A stretch of DNA of 26,705 nt from Rhizophagus sp. LPA8_4_AMF (Eukaryota; Glomeromycota; Glomeromycetes; Glomerales; Glomeraceae): the NCBI GenBank assembly GCA_021464525.1, contig JADRCO010000770.1, positions 1 to 26,705 of the forward strand, given 5' to 3'. Below, in pieces: positions 9,306 through 18,736 of this stretch; within the stretch, counting starts at the first letter, position 1, and every line of letters starts with the position of its first letter. The notes beneath the pieces were generated by a model. The model searched no databases. It was given only the letters and a program-made list of their open reading frames with translations, and was not told the origin of the DNA. The position numbers were made by a program, and so were the translations under genes.

Positions 9306-9863
9306 CTATTCTTCGGAAATAGCATTATGTGGAACAACGCCCTGATTTTCCGTTAAACTACCTTCGACAATATAGGTATAAGGCCCTGACTTACGCTTCT
9401 CCGTTACTTCATATGCCAAAAATAAATTACATCTTGGACACTGTAATCTATATTGCTTTTCATATCCATCGGATCTATTTGCGCGCTTGTTAAAACATTT
9501 AATTAGGAAACACTAAGGAAAAAGAATTTTATATTTAACAAACCTTTTTAGAATAACTGGATTTGGCGCTTCAACTGCATTTAATTTATAAACCCTCTTT
9601 CCATTAGAAATAATATAAGCCCTGTCCGTCGTACGTCGCGGTAATCTTTCTAAACGTGCATCTATATTTGACGAAAGCTTTTTCTTAAAAAACTGTTTTT
9701 ATTAAGTAAAACTTCAAATAAACAAACGAAATACTATTTTTTTTTTACCTATAACCAATATAAATTCACTACACAAGCAATAATAAACGTGAAGATGTTG
9801 TTCGGGATTTGCAACGATTTGTTCTGAAGAAGAGACTGTTGAACTTGATACAATCTTTGGCAT
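9306..9863 (-). CDS. STEEP1 (CXorf56/UPF0428) family protein (3 exons)
   Basis: Exons on the minus strand are 9863-9749, 9661-9544 and 9474-9306 (stop TAG 9308-9306), giving 133 residues. The third exon acceptor (AAATAG at 9475) was chosen because it restores both frame and the family motif: the joined reading is ILKRSDGYEKQYRLQCPRC, matching the human LRRPEGIERQYRKKCAKC block. Other marks are the start MPKIVS, LHVYYCLCSEFILVIDARLE, a KLP/RLPRR stretch, and paired cysteines CLC and CPRC that look like metal ligands. Human STEEP1 promotes COPII-mediated exit of STING from the ER by stimulating PI3P formation; the fungal homologue's role is not established, and fungi lack canonical STING signalling. 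Human STEEP1 is 222 residues; this copy ends earlier, as fungal versions do. It sits between BET3 and MGA2, all on the same strand. Confidence 0.85.
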
Positions 9864-10338
9864 TATTTCTAAGGACTAAGGAATCGTAGAAACAGTGGTG
9901 AATTTAGTGAAACCTATATTTTATATGTGACTTGCATAGCAAAGATGTGATATAAATTTTGCAAACTAAATATCACTTATATAAATGCATGAATGGTTTG
10001 CCTTTATTTTAAAAAGATTTGATTATTTTAATTATTTTTAAAATCGGAATCATAATAAAGTGACAAAACGATGTGAATTTTTTACAAGCTCTTTTAACAT
10101 TGAAATATTGTATTGTATCGTAGTAATGAAAAGAAAAATTTTTAAAATTTTAAAAAATCTGTAAAATCTTACAAAATTCAATATATATATATATATATAA
10201 ATAATAATAACAAAAAAATTGAAAATAATATTTATAATTACACGGTGAAGGAAATAAATAAATTAACCATCAAAACAAAAAAAAAATCAATAACTATATT
10301 TTTCAAAGATTAAAGAAATTTGACCTATCATGTGTTAT
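9864..10338. other. AT-rich intergenic region
   Basis: It holds the promoter of the STEEP1-like gene and the 3' end of MGA2 (both minus strand). An (AT)n tract lies at 10181-10199. No further gene is seen. Confidence 0.5.
10181..10199. repeat. (AT)n microsatellite
   Basis: Uninterrupted alternating A/T for about 19 bases in the intergenic region downstream of MGA2. Confidence 0.8.
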
Positions 10339-13300
10339 TCAACCAACATAATAATAATTATATATTACTTGTCTATATGGACTGTATTGCACTATTGCTA
10401 GAGCAACCATAACTAAAAGAATAAAAAATATAATTAACATTAAATCATAATTAATAAAGAAAAGAATAAACAATATTACCAGACATACCGAATAATACTG
10501 GTACCCAGAATAAATACAACATTCTATCTTTCTTTAATCTTCTATATTTTTCTTCATGATGTTCCACACGAGCAATTTGTTCCTCATTCAATTCACCAAG
10601 ATCATAACCAACCTTACGACCAACACGTGAAGTATTAATAGAGGGTGATGGGGCACGAGGCTCTTCGAGCTCATGATGATACATTGGTACAACCGGTTGC
10701 TGAGATCCATTAAATGGCCAACTATAACCAAATTTACTAAATCCTGTGTTATCTTTCTGTTGATCAGATTGTGGTGGTTGACTTTGCCTAAGTAATCCAC
10801 TCTTTTCGTCCCATACAAAACTTGAAAAACCACCAGGTATTATCGTAGGGAAAGTTACTACTGGTAAAGTTGGAAATTCAATATTCATATTAAGCGATGG
10901 CATTGATGGTATGGAGGGTCTTGGGATCGATAAATTTGTGCCAAAAGTCATAGTAGAAAATTTTGGGGAAGAGAAATTTTGAAGGTTCGGTATTTGTAAA
11001 TAGGGCATTTGAAGATTTGGCATTTTAATATAGGGAATATTAATTTGAGATGGTTTGCTTATATTTGGCATATGCATATGAGCAAATGTTTTTTGAAGCC
11101 AAATAGTAGAAGCAGAAGCCAAATCAGTTGCCATTTCAGAAAATGGCTGTTTAACATTCTTTTTATCGTCCTCAACCACTTCAGCATTCACGATTCCATC
11201 ATCCTCATCCAATTTATTTTGTAACAAATCATTAGCAGTTATAGAATCTACCCAAGAAATGTTAGGTCTTATTTTATTTTTTTCACTACCAATTTCATGA
11301 CTTGTCTCCTCCAAATTTCCTTCCGGTTGTCTTTCACTATCATTAAATTCTTCTCTGTAATTATACCAGCTATCTTCATCTGATTCACCCAATGAAGAAT
11401 CTTCGGATGATGATGGTGATAATGATACTCCAGAATCGTGCAAACGATAATCATAAATAAGTGTAACAATATCATCGAAATTCCGAGACATTGCAAGATC
11501 AATAGCATATTGATCGTTGAAATTGGGAGTGATGTCACCAGAGCCGACTACACAATTCGGAAATATTCTATTAGTAAATTCAATTCATCAAATTAAATAA
11601 ACAATGTACTAACCTCTCATAAGCAATCTCACAACATCTTCTTTTCCTGTCCACGCTGCATAGTGAAGAGCTAGTAAAAAGAACAAATAAATAAAATATT
11701 AGGCTAATTTTATAAATTTTCTGTTCCATAAAAAAAATTCATACCAGTAAACCCATATTTATCCTGTAAATTCAGATCAATGCCTTTATCAATCAGCACA
11801 GAGCATAATCTCGTGTAACCCAGCATGGCTGCTATATGTAACATAGTATGTTGCTGACGATTTTGTAACGAAATACTATTGTGTTCGGTCTCAAGCACAT
11901 CCAATAAACCTATTGTTGTTATAATATGTGCTTCGAAATTATTTTCTCCCGTTTGAAGGGCAAGGGATGCTATATGGTTGTGCATCCCATTCATATTTCC
12001 GTTGCAATTTGAATGACCTGAGTTATTATTGTTATTGTCATTGCCTCCGACAATACGCATAGCAATGTTACGTGCATCTTCTAATTTTCCAGTCATCTTC
12101 ATTCCCACAACTTGAAGTGCTAATTCCATCAAAGCCCGATCAGAATCTAATGTTTTAAAAATTAATTATTTTTATCGTATGGTCATAATTTATTATAACT
12201 TATGTAGAAAATAAATCCTATAATATATTTAATAAAAGAATACCATCAGTGTAAGTAAAAAAGACCACTTCTTCCGAGTTATCCATCAAGTTCATAGGAC
12301 ATTCTTTGAAGCTTACAACAACTGGACCTGGTGTTGGTGCCGGTGGCAAGACACAAACCAATGTATTCGGGGACCAATATTGTGTTGGAAGCGCCGGCGT
12401 TTCCCCGAAAACACAAGTAAGTCCCTCTAATAAATTGCAAATAAATTATATTGATGTTGGAAACTTCAAATAATCATTCAAAATATAAATATAAATTAAT
12501 TACAAACCAATAAAGTTGCTTCCTAAAATGGTAACCTCAACACCGCCATAAGTGGGACCTTCGGAAGGAATCAACCTACTCATCCTTGGTAATGGGTACC
12601 CACTAATCGTGCCATTTTGATAAATAGAATTCCCGGAAGTATTATAAAACGCCCTTCTCATCATTGAATTAGGATTATGATGCAACCGCATTGGACCTCC
12701 ACCTTGATGGGACGTGGGGACAGCAAATCTGGGAGCACCAAGATTTTGATGTAATTGTGCCGTTTGATAAATAGAATTCATACTATTAATCGACGTGGGC
12801 GCCATAGACATATTCATCATAACATTTGAAGTGGCATTATTATTCACTACGGGAAAATTCACTTGTGAGCTTGAAGTAGCCAAATTAGCGCTCTGATCAA
12901 GCTGTTGGTATGATTGATTAGGTGCGCTTGAAGTATTAGGTACGTTAGGTGTGATAGGCGTGATAGGTGTGACAGGCGAAATTTGTGAAATCGGAGATGT
13001 AGGAGACGAAGATGAATTAAATCCAAACGAAGGTTGAACTTGTAATTGTCGTAAATTACTGTTTTTTTCATGCTTAATCGTTGATTGTGGTGGAATCAAG
13101 CCAGAATTTTGTGTAGGTACTATAGCAACTGGGGATGAAGGTCCCCCGCTGGGTTCTGAAGTAGAAGATGATGTAGGTTGTTCACTAGATATGCTATTCG
13201 ATAAAGATATTGCATGTCTTTCGTTGACTTTGTTTTTTATAGAGTTTGTGGAATTATTTGATGTTGTAGAAGCTCGACGATCATATTCAGCTCTCGGTCG

Positions 13301-14328
13301 TTTTCGTCCGACGCCAATCTTTGTTTTTGACGACTTGTGATCGTCTGTTATCATAATAGGTGGTGACATGCCATTTGCGATAACCGTATTGGTATAATCT
13401 TTCATTACAAAATAAATGCTAAATGGAAAATTATTTAATCATTTAATCAATAATTAAACCTTGTAAATTATTAAAAATATTTTAATGATACGTACCAAAA
13501 CCCGACCTTCTCATTGTGATGCCGACAATAACATGTTATTCTTGTTGGTAAGATAGTATCACCGCTACTAAAATCTACAATTTCACTACAATTGAATAAC
13601 AAAATTTTACGCTGTTCTAATTGCATTGTTTTTTCATCATCTAAATCCATTGGCTTATTTGTATCATCAGCTGATGGTGCAGTACTTGAATTTACTTTCG
13701 CATTTTTATTTTCCTTTTTACGTTGTGATCTCTTTCGCTATAATAAATATGAATAAATAAAAATAAAAAAATCATGACTATTTTTTTTAATCAAAATAAA
13801 TCCTTAATATTACATATAAAATTATTTTATTTCACACCCTACCTCACGTTGGACACAACCTAGACAAGTGAGAACTTTTTTCGGAATATCGCTCGCACAG
13901 ACTACTGTAGCTTCTAAATTTAGGACCCCTTTTTCAGAAATATTCATTGCGTGATCCGGCGGATTTCTTGCATTTTTAGTTTTAAGTTTTTCTTTAGCAA
14001 CCATATATTCGGGTAACCGTAAATGTGACCATAATGGTACTTTTTCTCCTTTATCTGTGACAAGTTGTAGGCATAATTTAATTTGAGTTTCCACGCGAGA
14101 TTTAGCACCCGTCTGTGGGACTCCGAGAACACGAATCTGTAACCTAAATTTAGGTACAAGTTATCAATGATTACGTAATCTAAAAACGAGTATTAACCGA
14201 AAAAAACCTAACCCTTTATCACTTATATCCTGCATTTGGCATGAACGATCAGATTGTGATGACGTAACACTCGTTTCTCTAAAAGAGTACGTGTTAATCC
14301 TCCAAAATTACAAAAAAGTCAAAAAATA

Positions 14329-14360
<32 letters not shown>

Positions 14361-14903
14361 TAAAAATAAAAGTAAAAATAAAAATAAAATAAATAAAAAT
14401 AAAATATAAAACTAACATGCTATTATCCGATCCATTCATAAAATCTAAATAATTAACACCGCTTTGCGTAAAGCTCGTTATACCTTGTGAAAACGGCGGT
14501 GACATGAACTATTGAATGAATTAAAAAAAATCTTTATTCCTAAGTCGATAATCTTTTTATTGGTCCTACTTTACGTAAATTATCGAAAAACTTTTTACTG
14601 CAAAAAATTGGCAAAATATAAAAATATAAATACATTGTTTAGAGATTGTTGTCGGAGGTCACCTATAGTAGGCATTGCGTTAAAAACTGATTGGTGAACG
14701 TGGTGATCTGTTTGTGCTGAAGGTTGTAGCTCTCTTGTTGGCGTTTGTTGAGGAGTTGTAAAGAAGAGAGGAGTATTTGAATCTAGTACTTCTAGCTTTG
14801 GATCCAGCAAAGTCGAAGGGTTATACAAGTTATTCATTGAAAAGTCGTCTGACGTAGGTGAGTATGGAGAGTCACAATTATTTTCTTCAGAAGACGACGG
14901 CAT
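10339..14903 (-). CDS. MGA2: Mga2/Spt23-type membrane-anchored transcription factor (11 exons)
   Basis: Exons (minus): 14903-14634, 14508-14417, 14278-14213, 14143-13843, 13737-13496, 13418-12508, 12426-12244, 12146-11745, 11670-11614, 11547-10489 and 10412-10339, 3,657 nt or 1,218 residues; phases agree at every junction. Mga2/Spt23 are made as ER-membrane precursors, released by the ubiquitin-proteasome system, and activate the OLE1 fatty acid desaturase gene when lipids are too saturated. Seen: Ser/Asp-rich N-terminus; conserved DNA-binding-like region at residues 143-360 (VLGVPQTGAKSRVETQIK, CLGCVQRERKRSQRKK, CRHHNEKVGF, SPPIMITDDHKSSK); Ser/Thr/Pro/Asn-rich linker (360-600); IPT/TIG domain (604-687: RLIPSEGPTYGG, GSNFIEGLTCVFGE); two ankyrin repeats (788-853); an acidic then proline-periodic region (about 865-1075); a basic stretch (KYRRLKKDRM); and one transmembrane helix (about 1184-1204) with FWVP. 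The start ATG at 14903 follows an acceptor-like TTTTTTAG, so an upstream 5'-UTR exon is possible. No Rsp5 LPKY motif was recognised. Confidence 0.9.
14322..14408. repeat. (AAATA)n-like low-complexity tract in MGA2 intron 2
   Basis: AAATAAAAATAAAAATA repeats on the plus strand fill most of the intron 14416-14279. On the coding strand this is a T-rich run ahead of the acceptor. A frame through it at 14308-14505 is an artefact of this tract. Confidence 0.75.
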
Positions 14904-15008
14904 ATTATCCTGAACTAAAAAATTCGGCGTTATTTGGAAAAAACAGTTCAAATAAATAAAAACTTTATTTTTGTTAATATGTACTTTTATGACGCATCTA
15001 AAACTCAA

Positions 15009-16243
15009 GTTTTTTATCTATTATCCAAGTGAGTTTAGCTATTATCTATTTTGAAGTATATTATTATCTTTCTTATTGTAATATTTTTTTCTTTAAAAAA
15101 AGTCTGTCAATTGGTCATCTGGCTTATTTTTTTTATTTATTTGTCGGACTTTTCTCGGTTACCTTGAATATTTATAAGCGCATAATAAAGAGGTCACAGA
15201 TTCCCTTATTGAGAATGTAGCAGTCACATGGTATACAGTCTGAATTTGAGTCGTTAAAAAGAAATTCTTTTGGCAGATTGAGACTGAAATGAGGAGATTG
15301 ACCTAGGATTTTCATTGTATTCATGCCTCCATAGTTTGAATATATATTTTTTCTAATTAAACACAATTTACAAGGGTTACTAACACCCCCTGAAAATCAG
15401 CGACAGAGGATTTAAAAGTTTCGTATTAATACTAGACAAGTCTGCTAAAACTTTGCGAGAATAAAACACTAGCTGCAGTGCTGCACCTAGAAATTTTTTT
15501 TTTTCAAAATGCAAATAATTCCACAACTTTTCGAGCCTCGTTATTTACAAAGAAAAATTCAGATTTGGAATGATTTAGGAATTTATACCGGTATCAACTA
15601 AAAATTTCTAACTTTATATGTAACTACTAATGTTTATAGTTGATCATTGTCAAACGAAAAAAAACTTCATCATAGATAATCTGCCCGAGACATAGATCAT
15701 CAATGTATACTGAAATTTCAAACTGGCTGAATATATTTGCAAATATCCCACTTAAAGATTTTGGCAAACTAATAATGTTTGCAAAACAAAACTATACTTG
15801 AAATCCTTTTTTTAAAATCAAATAGTATTGTCTAAACCAAAATTTTGTTGACGGATGGAAAGAGGGTACTCATATAATTTGCTTGAAATTAAACTGAAGA
15901 AATATATTTTGATGAGCATTGGATATACTATGTTGAATGTGAAGAGTTCTTGTTAAAACTTTATTGCAAGAGAAGAAGTCTTTTTAAAAAAAGTACTGAT
16001 AAAAATTGGATATTAGTATAGCTTCTTAAGGTCTTCTTCCAAATATTGTTCTCAAATAGCAAAAAGGCTATTAAATTTGACTGTACAACTACAGCATGAA
16101 TTGAAAAATTTAAAACATTCAAAAAATTTTTTATCGGGATTTTATTATATTTCATTATATTACACAAATGAGAATCTTTAGATTATCAGCCAGTTGAGTC
16201 TATAGTAACCAAATAATTATTTATAATAATGAAAAGAAATTAA
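15009..16243. other. Intergenic region with possible decayed sequence
   Basis: About 1.2 kb between the MGA2 start and the ORC2 stop. The first part should hold the MGA2 promoter. Between about 15650 and 16170 the composition rises slightly and short plus-strand frames such as NWLNIFANIPLKDFGKLIMF and KRLLNLTVQLQHELKNLK look protein-like but are broken and unrecognised. This could be an old pseudogene fragment. No RNA gene is seen. Confidence 0.4.
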
Positions 16244-17905
16244 TTATTTTAAAAGGTATCCGAAAATCTCTTTATCTAATAACATTGCTCTGATATCAAG
16301 TAAGGGCATCGGAATATTGATTTCGGTTTCTCCTGAGCGGGTTTTATTCAGAACGAAAATTCCATGTCTATAATAGTCCTCTAAGTAAAGATTAAAAATT
16401 TTCCATTCATGACAAATCAAGCTTTCACTGCAATAGTTAAAGAATTTATTTAAATTCATGCTGTTCCAAGTTGTACGACCCCTTCTTCTTTTGGCATCGA
16501 CAATATGATTTGCCAATATATAAAACATTTCACGGCGGTGAGTGTTAAACGACAATAGCACAGATTTTGCTTCGTTTTTCTCTAACTTGGAATTTTGGCA
16601 GGTTTTCTCTACTTTCTTCTTGTTTGCTATCGGCCCCGAGTGTTTAGTTGCTTCAGTCCTTCGGCTCAATTTATAATCTCTAAAGCTCGTTACTTCATGA
16701 GCATGCCAATTCATTTTATCTTCTTCAATAAAGCTCCATGTGGAAAAGAAGCTGACTTTTTCACTAATAGCAAGCAAATGGATATATGGAATGTCGCTAA
16801 GTAAGATTAATGCAACTCTGGCCTCCCGATTTTCAAATAAAGGGCCATCGATATCATGGATCTATAAATTTTAAGTGAATAAAAAAAAATATTATTTACT
16901 TATTCATTTATTGCACAATAACTATAAGGATATATTAAAATTAAAATTATTTACAATTATTTTGAGAATTGAATTTGCAGCAGTAACTTTAAAATAATCA
17001 CGGATAAGCTCTGCCTTCCTTATCAAATCAAAATTTAAAAATACGTGTTGAGAGTCGAATAAATTCTCCAGCAACATTAAGTAGATAGAATCCAAAGTTG
17101 ATAGGTCATCATTACCGTAAAAATGAATCCAAGTGATACTTTCATTTTTACTGTGGAAAGCTTGATATTGTTCCAAAATGTGCTCTTTCGATCCAAATCC
17201 GTAGAGCAAAATGTTTTTATTTCTATTTAGCTGGAATTCCCATTGAGTGAAGTGTTTTGTAATAGATCTCTCGAGTTCATTAAGTTCTTCGCTGTGTCTC
17301 TCAGTAATAAAAGAAAACTCAGCTTTATCATTATGGAAGTTCGTAATATCGTGAGACATATTTCTTACTCTGAATCTCCTTTTCTGTGGAGCATTATCTT
17401 CAAAAAATCTCTCTGGTCCAGTTAAGATATCTCGTTCGACCACTGGAACAGGTTGAATTCGACTCGGATTCATTTTTATTTGCCGGGAGACGGAGTAAGA
17501 GGAGGGAGTTGACACCTCTAAAACAGGACTAAGACTTTTCGAGTCAACCATTTTGGTCTTAAGAGGGACTTTTTCACGTTTAAACGTAGCAAGAAGAGTT
17601 GCCACAACATCTAATTCTTCTCTCTTTTGCGTTTCTTCGCCCCCGCTTTCCTCTGTAACTATCTCCTGCTCTTCGTGTGTAAACTGAGGTTCTTTTTCTT
17701 CTAATAGTTGAACCGTTTCAGGCTCCTCCTGTTGTTGAGAAGCCACGAAAAAGGTTTTTGTTCCAGCCTGTTTAGCCTGTTTTCGACTTCTTCGCGGTCT
17801 TTGCTTAATTCTTTCGCCAATAGTGCCTCCTTCAGAGGGAGAGTTTGAGAACGTCTCATCGCTCTCAAGAAGGGAATTAGGTTCTTTTTTATGAGATTTG
17901 CGCAT
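16244..17905 (-). CDS. ORC2: Origin recognition complex subunit 2 (2 exons)
   Basis: Exons on the minus strand are 17905-16955 and 16861-16244 (stop 16246-16244), giving 522 residues; the intron is GTAAAT...TATAG in phase 0 and its removal creates the diagnostic LKIIIHDIDGPLFENREAR block. Orc2 is a core ORC subunit that marks replication origins and, with Orc1 and Orc3-6, loads MCM helicase. Features: a basic, charged disordered N-terminus (residues 1-155) with RPRRSRKQAK (36-45); the conserved region begins at GPERFFEDNAPQKRRFRVRN (163-182); an AAA-like but degenerate nucleotide loop LLYGFGSK (233-240), normal for Orc2, which does not hydrolyse ATP; HDIDGP at 319-324; then LLSDIPYIHLLAISE and the HEVTSF segment (the family's DVTTF). 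The C-terminal winged-helix part is about 430-522. Human ORC2 is 577 and yeast 620 residues. It diverges from UBP8, sharing 831 bases of intergenic DNA. Confidence 0.92.
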
Positions 17906-18736
17906 GTGTATTAAAGTTTAAACGGTTTATGGGCAAAAACGCGTCACTTAGAACAACCATTGATCTCTTTTACTATTTATGGTCTTGAAAATCTCGTGAT
18001 TTACATCTTTTTTACATAATTTTTGTTGTATTTAAATCTTTATGTCACGGGAAGATTGTGTCACGAATTCAATCAGATATATAAAGCAAGAAATGAACTG
18101 TTTCCGATACTAATATCTACAGTTACTGAATAGATTTGGTTAATGACAAACTTTTTATTTGGTCACATGACTTGATTTTTTAACCCAATTTGTGAGACAC
18201 TAAGACTGTTATGGATAATTTGATGACTCCGACGTGGATCGGTTATGAAATACTGTATGAATGCGTAAGCCACCAATTAGCTAATAAGATGTAACTAAGC
18301 CAAATGGTAAATTTATCATAATAAATTTTCAAATCAGTTCACTATTCATCTATCCCATCGTTTCTCCTAGCATTTTTCGCTGCGTTTTTGAAGTCATTAA
18401 AAATATTGCTTTTTATGTTTGGGATGCGAGACATCTTACGATTGTTCAACAAAAAGTATTATACTTTTATTATTGCCGTAAACTTATTTGCAAATATACT
18501 TTACAAATCTTGGTCTAAGGTAATCTAAGATTTAGCGAAACTCAATAGGTTAATTTTGTGTATACTTAAGCGTAAATCTCATTTATAAATTATTTTTTAG
18601 TGCTAAATATTTCGCTCTATAGGCTCAACGATTATTACGAACAATATAAAACGATTATACACTATTTATTAGTCGTCACTATCAGTCAGCTCTGAACTCA
18701 TCCTGAATCGCCGAGTTCTAACATCATAAAGTTGCT
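17906..18736. promoter_or_regulatory. Divergent promoter region between ORC2 and UBP8
   Basis: An 831-bp intergenic region separating two outward-reading genes. It contains the ACGCGT box next to ORC2 and, at 18171-18199, a GGTCACATGACTTG...TTAACC stretch similar to the palindrome near 5800. A GTAATC donor at 18520 and a TTTTTTTAG acceptor ending at 18600 could bound a 5'-UTR intron of UBP8. A 27-codon ORF (18211-18294) was seen but not accepted as a gene. Confidence 0.5.
17939..17944. promoter_or_regulatory. MluI cell-cycle box upstream of ORC2
   Basis: A perfect ACGCGT lies 34 bases upstream of the ORC2 ATG in an AT-rich region. ACGCGT is the MBF (Swi6-Mbp1) binding box that drives G1/S expression of replication genes in fungi. 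Binding here is inferred from the motif and the type of gene. Confidence 0.5.

Noticed and set aside
10451-11491. 346-codon frame as a separate membrane protein gene
   Set aside because: It is MGA2 exon 10 read into the last intron; splicing at 10488 joins it to the true C-terminus.
14308-14505. Phe/Ile-rich minus-strand frame that looks like a membrane protein
   Set aside because: It is MGA2 exon 2 (14508-14417) read through the (AAATA)n-filled intron; the hydrophobic run is a low-complexity artefact.
14904-15008. In-frame upstream extension of MGA2 to an ATG at 15008
   Set aside because: The stretch is AT-rich and ends in an acceptor-like TTTTTTAG just before the chosen start, so it looks like an intron or UTR rather than coding sequence.
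18211-18294. 27-codon ORF in the ORC2-UBP8 promoter, with a GTAAGC that could be a donor
   Set aside because: Too short and unrecognised; no supporting second exon found. It could be an upstream ORF of a UBP8 transcript but nothing shows this.
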